From NCBI GenBank assembly GCA_947000775.1, contig CAMQGK010000327.1, forward strand, positions 1,054,001 through 1,118,000: DNA of 64,000 nt. Direction: 5' to 3'. The first letter of the stretch is position 1. Each line of letters begins with the position of its first letter. Shown one piece after another: positions 46,142-59,060 of the stretch. The notes under the pieces were generated by a model that saw only the letters and a list, made by a program, of their open reading frames with translations, had not been told where the DNA came from and ran no database searches. The position numbers were made by a program, and so were the translations under genes. The DNA is from Pterois miles (Eukaryota > Chordata > Actinopteri > Perciformes > Scorpaenidae).

Positions 46142-49100
46142 CTAGCCAATGGTGACACCGAAGCCACACTGAAACTTGTTCTTGCGGTGGTTGAGGAAAG
46201 CCCCGAGGGCCAGCGTGAGAGGCAGCGGCACCAGTTTCTTTTCGAGGGTTGCCCCAACTACCCAGTTACTGTCAACTGTGCCTGCAGAGAAGATGGGTGA
46301 AAGAGTTGAAAAATTCCTTTTAAAAAGAAAATTTGCAATTTTCAAAAAACCTTAAAGGTTTGGTGCGGTTGTGTTCAAGTGGAGTTGTATGAGGTACTTA
46401 TCCAAAGTCAGTGTATTACCTACAATGCATAACTTTTGCGGACCCCCAGTTTGGAGAAACAAACAGGAACACGAGCAAAGCAATACAGTGCTGTGGACGG
46501 GGATGGCAGGAAAATGTACGTTTTAGTCACGTAAGAAAAAAGACTCACCTGCGTAAAATCGATCTGTTGAAGTGTACCTATATTTAGACTATTTCCCAAA
46601 GGTGAAGTGAATGTGAAACGCATCTATACGGTTTTTGTCATCTGAGCCTGCAGGCTTTGGACAGAGCAAGGAGAGGAGAAGGAAAGGGCTATCTGATGGC
46701 AAGATGAAGCGGCGAAAATATTTTAAATATAGAGTACACTTAAACAGATTTTTTTTTTTTTTTTAAATAAAGGTGGCTAATATGATTTTCAGCCCTCCAC
46801 AGCACTGTATTGCTTTGCACTGGTGACTGTTTCTCAGTGCTGGGCATGTGCCGACCGTCACCTATTGCAAATAATACACCCACTATGGATGAGTACCTCA
46901 TACAACCCCACTTCAGAACACCTCAACTATCCGTTTTAAGCCTGTCAGTGTTACTTTCTGTTAATGTTCTCCTTCAAACAGAGAACGGTGATGTGGATAA
47001 CAGTCAGACATAATTCATTACCATTTAGATTAAACAGCTAGCCAACCAGATTGCACTAAATTTGATGACAACACAATGACATATTTCTTTATCTGCCTCG
47101 CCAGGTGGAGACGGTGTCTGGCTGTCGTTGCTCTGAGGAGCCACACCGCTGTACAGGCAGACATGTTGCCATGGTCACCTTGGCTCCCAGCCCTGACATC
47201 ACCGGGCTGCACTGTGATACGTTTATTTCTCTAACAGGCAACATGTCTGTGATCCAGCCACAACACCGGCATGCGGCATTGGCTGCTTTCTGTAAATTTA
47301 TCACCAGCAGGTCGGAGACATAAATATGTACCACATTTTCCGCACTATAAGGCGCACCAGATTATAAGGCACACTATCAAGGAACATGTCTATTTTCATA
47401 CATAAGGCGCTCTCGTCTGGTGATCGTGGAGTAACTCGCCCGGTGTTGCCTCCCTGTCTTGGTGAATGTGTGTTTGCCTTCTGCCATCCAACGCTCACAC
47501 GCAGCAATTTAACTCTGAACGACCTGTTGACACCAATATCTAGCAGTTGAAGTTCTTTTGTTAATCCACCCGGAATGATGGCAAGCTCCGAATTAGTTTT
47601 CTTCACTTTCGTTTTGACAGTGTCGGTGAGTGCCGTAGTGCAATCCATCCAGCGCTGCGGCTTCGTAGCTTACTAAAGTCATAATAAAACATTTTGACAG
47701 ATTTTTGAGCGCCCTGTACCACATAAAATTGGTTCGAGGTCAGTAAGCACAACCAGAATTGATACATAAGGCGCACTTTCGATTTTTGAGAAAATGCGCC
47801 ATATAGTGCGAAAAATACAGTAGATATAAATGACGAAAACACTATTCTTAGTTTCAGGTGATTATATTCCATTTCTGCTAATTAACATTGTCAGGAAATT
47901 ACTCAAATATGAAATGCCAAAATAGTCTAGACGGAGGATTTAATGCGGCTATGGGTGTATAGTTACTGTATTCATTTACCTTTGAAGAGCAAGTTAGCTT
48001 TGGGAACGTCCAGCTGGTAGCCAAAGGATGTTGTGGTGTCTTGCATCCTTGTGCTGGCTTCAAATTCAACTCCTATCTGCAACTGTATTAGAAGACAGAG
48101 GTTACAATAGATTGTTTTTCAAGTGTGTTTTATTACAGTACCCGCATGCACATTGAAGGATTTTTTCTTTGTGCAAAAGAAAAGGGTAATAACATCCACA
48201 GGCCTCCTTCAATGCAAAACCAATATTTTTATGTTCAGCTGAAGCTAATATGAGGCTTCAGTAGTTTGACTGCTGTCCAAAGTTCACAAAGTGACCTCTG
48301 TTTCTTTAGACAGCAGCCATGCAGTGGAGGGATAGGAGCACAGAAGGGAGTTTATGCTGCAGAGAGTTTAACTTTGGAAGCTACACACTTGATTTGCTTA
48401 ACGCCGACTTTTAAGCCACTTATTAGGGCTGGGGGATAGGCCCTAAAAATAAAATGTTTTTCATGCGGCATCCAATTTTGATCATTTTTTTCTTAAAAAA
48501 CTAGGCATAAATTAAAACTAGGGCTCTTTAACATATTATGCACGATTACAGACAGAGGAAAATGTGTCAGTCACAGTCAAGCATTAGTCACCTCTCACCC
48601 TTCACTCAGTAAGAGAAACAGATCTCAGTCAGATATACAGCTGTAAGATTTTTTTTTTCTCCTCTCTGAAGGTTGTGTCTGAGTAAAACCCCTGCTGCTG
48701 TTGCATCTTTACGTGCGGATCATCTTGTGGCGGCCAGCGGACTTGAGCCCTGGTAAGCCTGTGCATTTAAACAGCAGTGGGAGGGGGACGTCGACAACTC
48801 AGGCTGTAAAACCTTCCTGAAACTTGCAGTCATTATTTACTTACATTGTATTTGACTCTGCTATTATAGTCTAATGAGATGACAAAAATCAAGCCTCAAG
48901 GATTTTCCTGATTATTGAAACGAAAACAGCAACAAAATGTTCAATAATTACATCAATTAAATTACAGCAATAGCCCATAGGAACAACTTTGCTCTTATGT
49001 AAACTGATAAACAAGTGAATGAATAAATAGACTGTAAATTATGCCAACATAAACAAAAGACCTTTATTGAGACGGTCTATTGATCGCTGCTGTGTTTCAG

Positions 49101-52100
49101 TGCCCTGGACAGCAGCCAGGTGCTGGAATAACTTAGTTTTGCTGCTTTTGGTTCCACAGACTTTAGACAGACTTTACAGCAGACAGCGGTTTGCTCGAAG
49201 ACGGATGCTGAAGAAAACTCTTGTGCCAAATTAACTATGAACTATAGTAGCGCAGGCAAGCGGTGGCAGTTCTGTACCGACAACCAATTTTCAATTCGAA
49301 ATCTTGTCCTAAACCATTAATTCAGATTAACTGTTAAAATCGATTCATCATCCAGCTCTACATCATATTAGCTTCAGCTGAAATTAGTTGAAATTAGTGA
49401 AATATGCACTGTGGATGTTTCCCTTATATTGGCATCTTTTCAGAAATGGACCTCTTGACAGCCAGTATGGACAGGAAGAACAATTAAAGTGACCAAAAAC
49501 GGTGTCCAATGTACATATAAGCAAGTCAGAATTGCATTAAGACAGACTAAAAAAAAAAAACAAAAAAAAAAAAACAAAGTGAACCTATCCTTTAAGGTAA
49601 TACTCCGGGTTTGAACCAAAATGTTGCATTTGAGCAACTCTGGGAGACACATCCATGACTGATACACAGAAATTCACAGTATTACTACTGGTAGGTACCT
49701 GGTCATTGGCTTTGTGATAGTATGTAGCATGGGCTCCTGCCCCTCCCAAAGTCAGTGTAGCCACATAGTTGTCCCCTGAGGAGAAATAAAGTGATATGAA
49801 CATCTGCCACCACTTAATCTAAATCCAGGCCACGCTACAGAAATGTTTATTAACATAACTAACCACAATGGATGAAAATTTTGGACAAATATTGAAGTGG
49901 AGATTTACCTGTGTACCTGCCCAAGAGGGAGGTGACTGCTCCTTCCTCCCCTGGTCTCCTGTGGTAGACGAGCTCACCACCCAGAGCCAGAGCTGGTGTG
50001 ATAGACTGGAGATAGTGGCCCACCAAAATGCCTGAGGGAAAGTAGTAAAGGGCTTCCATTATAAACAGGGTATCATCCCTTCTCATCCATTCTCTCGGTA
50101 TGGATGTCTTTCCCCTCTCTCAGGTCTTCAAGCACTTTTGTTTTCACTTTTTAAGCCTCAGGTGTTTCTCCAACTTTTCATATCCCTTCTTCTGGATATT
50201 GATATCAAATACTCACCCACAATATTTTCTTGGTACCAACAGAAATACGTTCTTTGCACTGTACCAAACGTTGGCATTAGAAACGCACCGGTTGATCTGC
50301 CACCGGTCAAAACAGGCCGGTTATCAGCTGATCGGCCATGATCAGTATAAGATAATTAGAAATTTACACACGTGCCAAATGGATTCACGTTACACAGACA
50401 TTAATGGTCACAGGAATAAATTTTCAGATGGATTTTATTTGTGCAGTAACCTGGAGCATTTTTATTAAGGTCCAAGTTTGGAGAAAACTTAAGCTATTTA
50501 ATAGTCAGTGTTTTATTATGAACATACACAACTGAATTTTAATTTTCCATTAAAGAAAAGTTAGAAAAATGCTTGTGTATGCTGTCGATTTTTGTTAAGA
50601 AAAAGAAGATATACAACTATTTTCAACAAAGTGCAGCCATACTGCATTTAACTGTGTGGATCTGAGGACTTACAGGTTGTTAGTGCCGTCACTTTCAGTA
50701 TTTCCTACAGTATGTGGGCCTAAGAGGGTTTCATCCGTACATTAGCGCTGCAGCCGAACCTGGAATTTGATTTTATGATTTTATGTCCACAGAAATAATG
50801 AAGTAAACTTAAGTGTTAAGGATAATATTTCTGATATAAATAAAATTAAAAGCAATTTATTTCACGTTGTTGCTGTCATTTCCTAATTTGTTGTGCTGTA
50901 GCCTACAGACAAAGTTAATACTGTTAAAGGTCAAGTTATGAACAACATTGATCAAAGATTTGTGGCTATAGTTCAGTTGTTAAAAATAAATGCCGGTGTG
51001 TGCAGGTGGAAAACCTGCAACTGGACCGGATAGACCAGACACACAACCACCCCATGGTAGAGATCAAATAACGCACGCTACACATACTGTCCATCTTTTT
51101 CAGTGTTGTCGGTAACACTGGTGTTGTCACTGGTTTAATAACCGGTGGGAAAATGTCCTCACCATCACAAACTGTCTTTGAGTTGTGGTAAAAACATGAG
51201 ATTTGAGGACGTCATCTTGGGCTGATCCACATTTTTCACAGTTTTCTGACATTTTATAGACCAAACAACAAATCAATTAATCAAGAAAATAATTAACAGG
51301 TTAATTGGCAATGAAAATAATTAGTTGCAGCCACTCCAGTGAGAGACAGACAACTTGATAACCAGCCAGAATGAAACCTGTTATGTGGTTTAAGTGCTCT
51401 CTGTAGCTGGTGTCTGTTCTCAACCAAAGGTTGTTTGTGAGGGAAGAAGCTCCACTTCCCCCAGTTAAACATTCATTCATATCAATAATTTAAGCTTATA
51501 AACTTAATATTTTTGAGCCAGGACCTCCTCAATTTGGATCAAGTAGCTTATGAAAAATAGGTGTCGGCTACAACAAATCCCTCTGTTATGAGGAATTACC
51601 CAAAAGAAATCATACCTGATCCAACGAGTATGTCTGGATTTCCAAGTGTCACAGCAGAGGTGAAGTCTTCACCGCGCCACTCCATGTCGCACTGCCAGTT
51701 CACAAACTTGTGCTGCTGAGTCTGCAGTGGACAAAGAGTAGAACAACACATATTCAGGGACTTGAACGACAAGGTTGGTGAAACTTCAAAAGCTGAAAGA
51801 GAGACTGAACATCTGGGAGGCTGCTCTCTCGACAAGTCTACATACCTGGATGGCTATTTTGGAGCGCAGAGAAGATGTGAGCTGATGGATGATCTGGGCA
51901 TTCAGACTACCAGTATTGTCCATATCTCCAACCATGACTGGGAAAGACTGAGGAGAATAAAACACACATTCATCAGCTTTTAGGTGTGGATGTGGATATC
52001 ATTTGCAAACATGTAGCCAAGAGCAACGGTATAAAAGCCTTGGGCTGTATAGCTTCCTGACAGAGTAAATGTTGAGCTGCATTTAGCATTTGCTTGTGTG

Positions 52101-55100
52101 TTCCTTGTGGGCAAACCAAAAACAAATTGAAGTATTTTATTCAGTCTTGAATCCTGACAACAAAGGTCATTAAAATCTAACTGAAATAACTGTAACCAAT
52201 AACATACTATAAACATGACATTTTCCTGGTCTTATACATGCAGATTCATGCAGCTTGCTTCCAAACACTTTTGTCATATCAATACAGTATATTATACTGT
52301 ATATTTGATTTTTTTTTTCCATTCAAGGAGCAAAGAAGCACCTAAAATCACAGCTCAGACTTCTATCATGACAGGAAGATTTGCAACCCAAAGTTCAAAA
52401 TGCCAACATCATTTTAGGGGTTTGTTGAAGAGATGGGAAAATGATTATTACCTCTGCTGGTCCGGTCTGTTTACTGCCTACATAGGTGGAACCAAATCGA
52501 TAACCAGAATCACCAAGGGTGCTGAGGGTTACTGTATGGCTGACCTGGAAGTGGTTACTCAGGCCCTTGTTGACCACTAACCGTACCCCTTCCATCTGCA
52601 GAGGGAACACCTCTATAACAGAGAAGGCAAAAAGAGATCTATGTAACTCAACATCAGACAATTACTTCAGCTCATGCCAATATGAAAACAATGATAACGT
52701 TGTTATAATACCATTAGCGCTCTAACTGATGATTACTTCCGGTGTCAATTAATCTGTCTGAGTCAGTTTACTGTCATAGAAGAGTAAAGAAACCAGAAAA
52801 TACTTACATTCAAGAAGCTCCAATCAGATAAATTTTACCTTTTAAAAAAAAAAAAAAAAAAAAAATCCCGCAACCCAATTGATCGATTATAGAAATAGTT
52901 GGTGATTAATACGGATGCAGCAATACCAATACCGAATCAGAAATCAGGCTGATACCGACTCAATCTGTCTGATTCAATTCTAGGTTTATATGCTATATAC
53001 ATTATATACCACGTGTCAAACTCAAGGCCCGAGGGTCAAATTAGGTGCAAGTGTGGTGTCCTTAACTACATGTCCCATGGTGCATCTCAATTTTGTGACA
53101 CTGAAGCGTCTCAAGATCTCCGGTTTCCAGCAGCAGTGCTCTAGCTGATGGATGGGGTCGTAAAAAATATGAATAGTACCAAAATGTCAAAAAAAAGTTG
53201 ATGCAGAGGGAAAGAAATACAATGTGAGACGGAAAGAAAATACACCTTAGTGCTTAATGGAGACAAGAAAATATGTCTTCTTTGCTACGAGGCAGTGGCC
53301 AAGGAATACAATTTACGGTGGCACTTTGACAACAAACACGGAGCTAAGTGTGTAACACCACCGTCACATAATGCCCCTCTCAACTCCGACCACAAAGTTA
53401 AACAAAGTTAATGTGATAAATTGTGTTTGATAATATTTGTGTGATGGTAAAAAAGACCTTTATTATTCACTTGAGAATAATTGTGATCTCTGATGGATGA
53501 GTAATGATGAGGGTTTCTTAATCTCATAAATTCATGGGATTTATGTTATAACACATAGAAATTAGAGTGTGTGCCGACATACAGTATTTTTGTGTCTATA
53601 TGCATACATATAATATGTAATATATATTGATGAACAAGTATGTGTTTGTTACTGAACTCATTTTTAAAATAAACTGCACAATATTTCTTTCAATTATTTT
53701 TCCTAGAGTTCTGCATTCATAGCTAATTATTAAATAAATTCTAAAACTAACAATAATCATATGCAGAGGCAATGTTGTAATATGATCAAGAGCAGATATA
53801 TCTATATAGTCTTACAATAACAACCGGCCCTTTGAGGGCGACCATAATGCTGATGTGGCCTGGGACGAAATTGAGTTTGATGACCATGTTACATACTAAT
53901 ATTATAATTCTTTTTTTTTTTTTTCTCAACCAAATTGCTGGTGTACTATTTATTTTAATAATAAATGCAAATTCAGTAATTTATATCTATGTATTTGTTT
54001 GTTGTTTGTCATAATTAAACACTGATATCAGATCAGTATTCAGTATCAGCGGATACACAAAGCCCAGGTAACGCTATCAGCATCTGGACTGAAAAAGGTG
54101 GATCAATGCATCCATAATGATTAATAGTTCACAATTAATCTATTTATCAGTTAATCGCTGCAGCTCTAATGACGACTCACTAAAACCTAGCAAAAGTATT
54201 TGTGTACAACATTTCATATCCAAAGTGCTTTACAGATTACACAAGAAACACTGATTAAAACAATAAAAGCAAACAGGAAAGAAAGAAAATCATAAATTGC
54301 AGGTCAAAATTTAAAAAAAAAAAATCAAGAATCGGCCAAGAAAATGCAATCAATTCATCTCTATTTGTATTGTTTATTCTTTGATCAGAAATGTGCTGGC
54401 TTGAAATCTAAATTTGACCATATTTAGACTGTTTATATTATTATATATTTAGGCATGGTTCATTGCTCAACATTTAATATTTGAGAACTTTGACTTCTTT
54501 TGTTAAAATGAAAACAAAGGTTCATCAAAGTTAAGTATCAAAACGTGAATAATTTGGTATCAGTACAGAAACTTAGGTATCAAATCAGCACTATTTTCAT
54601 CAATGCAGTATGGCTGGGCATTTAACTGTGTAGATCTGAGGTCCAACAGGTTGTTAGTGGCATCACGTTCAGTATTTCCTACAGTATGCGGGCCCAAGAG
54701 GGTTTTATTCGTACTTAGCTACTTAGATTTCATCATTTTAGGGACAAGGTCACTACTGGGCCTTTGGTGTTGTTGATTTGTTGGTTTGAGGGCACAAAGG
54801 CCATCAAATAATAATTCATATTGATGTATTCGTTTGTTAAACTTTTTCTTACAAAGTTAAGAAATCAATTTTCAAATCCTGATGTAGCCTTACACATAAA
54901 AGAATGATCCCAGTCATTTTCACATAGTGAGCCATAATTAAACACCGATATTGGATCGGTACTCTGTATCGGCAGATACCCAAAGCCCAGGTAATGCTAT
55001 CATTATCTGGACTGAAAAAGTTCAGGAGGATCAGAGCATCCCTCATGATTAACAGTTGACGATCGATATCAATTAATCATTGCAGCTCTAATGACTATTC

Positions 55101-55408
55101 ATTAAAAGCTGAACAAATGTGAAGAATAAACTACATCAGTCATAAATTACTGGATGCACATCTCACAGAAGTCAACAGCTGGTTTCCTAACCTTTACATT
55201 TGCGGTGGCACTCCTCGTATGTGCCTGGGTTTGGGAGTGGGGAGTCTGCATCTGCTGTCTGCTGGCCAGATCCAGATGTTGGAGGGACGGAAGACACTGG
55301 GGGCATGGTGAACCCTGCAGGGACGGACACCAACCCTGGGACCCCTTGACTACCTCCAGCTGTAGCTGGGGCAGGACTGGGGGAGGCGGCAGCCAACACA
55401 CTGCCCAT
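46142..55408 (-). CDS. tomm40: Mitochondrial import channel Tom40
   Basis: Tom40 is the beta-barrel pore of the TOM complex in the mitochondrial outer membrane, through which nuclear-encoded precursors enter. Eight coding exons (transcript order): 55408-55192, 52612-52452, 51947-51846, 51721-51616, 50031-49909, 49775-49699, 48082-47980, 46281-46142; 342 codons plus TAG, near the vertebrate length. Landmarks: MGSVLAAASPSPAP (Pro/Ala-rich N-terminus), GTYEECHRKCK, QMEGVRLVVNKGLSNHFQV, PVMVGDMDNTGSLNAQII, GHYLQSITPALALGGELVYH, GAHATYYHKANDQ, EFEASTRMQD and the end FLNHRKNKFQCGFGVTIG. All junctions are GT-AG with matching phases and there is no stop in frame. A further 5' untranslated exon is inferred near 56119. 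The introns hold a pogo-type element and several hAT copies. Confidence 0.97.
47331..47820 (-). mobile_element. Pogo/Tigger-like element in a tomm40 intron
   Basis: The left end has ttccgcactataaggcgca and the right end the reverse complement of a close match (gcgccatatagtgcgaaaaa), with TA on both outer flanks (47329-47330, 47821-47822). The minus strand encodes a piece of a DDE transposase: ELAIIPGGLTKELQLLDI then NRSFRVKL, the wording of the pogo/jerky type. It is too short to be active. Confidence 0.8.
48424..49360. mobile_element. Probable hAT-type element in a tomm40 intron
   Basis: The left end is tagggctgggggatagg and the right end is cgattcatcatccagctcta, matching the very common 'agggctgggcgat' terminal type. 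The flanking 8-mers (ccacttat / catcatat) agree poorly, so the exact limits are uncertain. No transposase frame is seen. Confidence 0.55.
51180..51340 (-). mobile_element. Fragment of the hAT-N family with gctgcagctcta ends
   Basis: The segment ttctgacattttatagacca, followed by attaatcaagaaaataatta and ttagttgcagcc, is the reverse-oriented end of the same family that carries nested elements at 52.7 and 56.6 kb. Confidence 0.55.
52740..54195 (+). mobile_element. Three-layer hAT nest in tomm40 intron 1
   Basis: Outer layer: a hAT-N repeat (agagtaaagaaaccagaaaa ... ctgcagctctaatgac). Middle layer: a tagggatgca-type hAT element, 52910-54116, flanked by gtgattaa / atgattaa. Inner layer: a Charlie-type hAT, 53010-53888, whose ends are cacgtgtcaaactcaa and ttgagtttgatgaccatg, flanked by ttatatac / ttacatac. 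The inner layer keeps a coding remnant on the plus strand, KKICLLCYEAVAKEYNLRWH then DNKHGAKC, a zinc-finger N-terminus of the GTF2IRD2/ZBED-related transposase family. Confidence 0.8.
54600..55135 (+). mobile_element. Truncated copy of the tagggatgca hAT inside the same outer repeat
   Basis: From about 54800 it shares aagaatgatcccagtcattt, gtgagccataattaaacacc and atctggactgaaaaag with the right halves of the elements at 52910 and 56809, then the outer flank gcagctctaatgactattca. The left part (54600-54716) instead matches 50630-50745 (cagtatttcctacagtatg), another dispersed repeat. Confidence 0.65.
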
Positions 55409-56117
55409 ACTCTGAGACTGTAACAGACTAGGAAAGAGATACAGTAGATGGATAATTAATTTATTTAATCAGAGCAACGTAATCAATCACAGAGCTGCAT
55501 GTTACTGATTTAAAATAACCCCTGATGAGGTGCGACACAAAACTGGTTAAGTATTAGCTTGTATTATTTCAGAGATAAGACGTGAAAACATTTATATTCT
55601 GCTTATCTTACAATCACCCTCTCCTCACACAGTATATCCAGTGTACCTGGGTACAGTTAGCTCACTGACATGCATTCAGCTACGTTACCATTAACTTCAT
55701 TAGCTACAGTGAGTGATCTGTGCTGGTGTCCTGGCAGCAACGTCTCAGAAGGCTGGTCGTGGCTAAGGCCCAGCGAGTCAGACTCTTGATATATGACGTT
55801 GATATATTACAATACATGATAGTAACCACAAAAAAGAGCGAACTACAACTCGTGGTTTGCAGCAAAGGCTAAATTTGGAGTTAAGCAGCAGCCGGTAAAA
55901 TTATCCGCTGGCAGTATTTTGCCTGTATGCTAACGCAAGCTAGCAGGGTGGGTTGGTTAGCTAGCTGGCTAGGTAGCCATGTGGAGTCGACCACGAGATC
56001 TATTAGTCTTCATATGAAAAACGCCGTAATTGGGAATACGATATGAGGCTTATTAACACTTAAAATGATGCTCGCCTTATGAAAGTATTCTTGAAAATGT
56101 ACGGTTTAGCTACTCAC

Positions 56118-56260
56118 GCTGACGGTTTGTGCCCAGGGGTAGTTCAACACCGGCAAAGTTCACCAGAACGTCCGTGACCAGGGTTGACAACTGCCCGCCT
56201 ACTTCGCGAGAATCAGCCACCGATTGGCTAATGCACAGCTCATCTCAACCACCATTGGCT
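56118..56260 (-). promoter_or_regulatory. tomm40: tomm40 promoter and 5' untranslated exon region
   Basis: On the minus strand a GT donor (cgtcagc then gtgagtag) ends a likely non-coding first exon near 56119. Just upstream lie the core of a TCTCGCGAGA-type element (tcgcgaga on the plus strand at 56204-56211) and two CCAAT boxes (attgg on the plus strand at 56223-56227 and 56254-56258), 31 bp apart, about three helical turns, the spacing favoured by NF-Y. No TATA box is seen. This fits a housekeeping mitochondrial gene. Confidence 0.6.
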
Positions 56261-56639
56261 GAAAATACAGCTGGGACAGACCCCTCATGATGACGTCTCA
56301 CAGAGTTCATTCGCTCAACATTCATTTCATTCAGTCTCCTGCTGAATGACATTCCAAGGGTACACCTGCTTTAGGGGCCGTAGAGTAGGATTACATTCAC
56401 ATATTAAATACCTGTACCGCCATATTTTATACAAATACATCCGAATATGCATTTTTTAATATTAGAATTAGAAGAGGACAAATGGTATAAACCATAAAAT
56501 GCAAAATCAAATTTCATGCAAAGTGCAAATCTGGTTTCTAACTGGGTCCTGCGTCCCCAAGCAATAACATGAAGTTAGCAGGATAAAAAATTAATGTGAA
56601 ACCGTAATCGCAGCCAAATCTAAAACATAATTTGTTGTT

Positions 56640-57655
56640 TGTACTATAAAATGTCAGTACATGGTGAAACATGTTGCATCAGTGTTTCCCAAAGTTTACG
56701 GTTATAAATGAGTAAAGAAACCAGAAAATATTCACATTTGAGTTTGACTTTTCTTTTTCTTAAAAAAATTACACAATCTGATTAATCGATTATAAAAAGA
56801 GTGACTAATAGGGATGCAATGATACCAACACTGGATCGGAAATTGGGCCGATACTGACTCCGATCCTTTTGATTAATTGCTATATACCAGGGATGGGAAA
56901 TTATTTTTCCTGGGGGGCCACAAGAGCAACCTGTCAGATATAAACTTTATTCAATCACTATAGGAAACATACTGGACACTTATTTTTCAGCATTTATACT
57001 GAAAACCACTCCAAAAAGCATATTAAGAAAATGACATTATACGCAGGAGTCTTGGACCGTACAGGACTTACTGTTTTGGGAAGCAATGTTTCAGTTAACA
57101 AAACTTCACATGTAACGCTGCCATTTAATATTTAACTTAACATTAACACTCAATGTTAAGTGTGACAGGAAGAAGCACACTAATGATACACGAACATTTA
57201 AAAACAAAAGCTGTTTTAGACCTGGGTCAGGAAGAACCAACATAAGGGATAATTCCGGCCCGCGGGCCATATAACGCCCAGGTCTGCTATATACATTATA
57301 TACTGCCATTTTAATTCTAAATAATCTAAGATTTTTTTCACCAAGTTGCTGGTCTACTCTTTATTTTACTTATTATCAATTCAGTAGTTCACATCTATGT
57401 ATTTGGTTGTTACATTTTGTTTGACAAAGTTAAGAAAGAAATTTTGAAATAAATATAAGAATGATCCCAGTCATTTTCACACAGTGAGCCATAATTAAAC
57501 ACTGATATCAAACCAGTAACCCTGGATACCCAAAGCCCATCGGTATCTGGACTGAAAAAGTCGGATCAGTGCATCCCTAGTGATTAACAGTTGACAATCG
57601 ATTTATCAGTCATTACAGCTCTAATGATTATTCATTGAAAGCTGAACAAATGTGA
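56640..57655 (+). mobile_element. Three-layer hAT nest upstream of tomm40
   Basis: The outer hAT-N repeat is again split by a tagggatgca-type element, 56809-57579, with target duplication gtgactaa / gtgattaa. That element is itself split by a third hAT, 56888-57286 (399 bp; ends cagggatggg and cccaggtctg), with a perfect 8-bp target duplication ctatatac (56880-56887, 57287-57294). No transposase frame is seen. Confidence 0.85.
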
Positions 57656-59060
57656 ACTACATCAGAACCAAAATCATGAATTTAACCAAAAAATGATGTA
57701 CGTTCGGATTTTACACTTGTGTCTTGGTTTGTATGAGACCAATTCAAATCGCCATTTCACAAAAGCATTGACCTACTATGTGTACAAAGACATTACAAAA
57801 CAAAGGAGGACTTAAGTTAGTTGGAGTTTAATTTGTTTCAGGCGCTGGCATCGACACATTTAACAGAAAATTGCTGCCTGTCTGTCTTTCTACAAATCAT
57901 GTGGTCACCAAGTCATGAAGGTAATCACTTCTCCAGAGTACAGTGATGGGACAACATGGGCTCAGGTTACAATCTACTCAGATAAAGGTCAGGAATTGAT
58001 TCAAATGTTGCCTGCACTGAGAATAAAAACTGGGGAACCAAAATCTATCATCAACAAGGGCACTCCAGAGTCAGATCTGTAGAAAGTTAGAGCTAATTGG
58101 GTGCTGTAGAAGAGGGTACATGCATGGGTCCCTTTCCTGCTGGTGCTTGGCAGTAATGTAATTGTCAAACAAGGAAACAATAATAATACCAAAAAAAAAA
58201 AGTCAGCTGGAAATTTCACAGTATTATAGTTTTAAATTCGAAATGCATTATCGTTTATGACATTGTGCAGAAGTCAAAAAGTCCAATGCTGTAATATATT
58301 CAAGACAGATGTTCATATTTACAATTTGTCATAAGAAAAAAGCATTTCTTACAAATATGGAAAAAATGCAAATCCTTTCAGACTGTAACTGACTGTAACT
58401 TTCAGAACAAACAAGGATTTTTTGGGTGCCATTTGACCTGTAATACAAACTTGGAACGAGAACCTGGGCAAAGTAGAGGTTTAACGTTAGACTAAGGCAC
58501 TTTGGAGGGAAGAAGGGACAGAATCAACATTCAAAAAATGGTTGAATACGTCGTCTGGTTTCATGTCAACTAAGGCCACTCTTGTCCCGTCACGTTCATT
58601 ACCGATAACCTCAGCCTGAGAAAATGCTGCATTGTGCTGAGACTTTAAAAGGATCAATGAAATTTCACAATTGCTGACTTATTATCATTATGATCCTATA
58701 ATGAATGTGCTTTGACAAAATGCACTACAGTGTCATCTTTAAGTAGCTTATTTCTACAGTTAACATTTTCAGCAACACCGGTTCAGGTGCTCTGCTGGAG
58801 CACCACAGCAGCCCTTTTTTAAGCATCGCTCAGAGCAAAGTGGTCATTTTGGTTTCTGAAGCCTTCTGTTCTAACTTTTGTAATTCTTTGTCAACTCTTC
58901 CAACTTTGGTTCCCTTTTGAAGGATGTTGATTTGGTTTAACTACGGATGTGTGTACAATCAGTATTTTACCACTGCATCCCCTAATGTCAGCAATAACGT
59001 TGGTGGGTAAAATGTTTTAGAACCAACCCAGAATGACAGCAAAAGCTACAGAAATAACTA

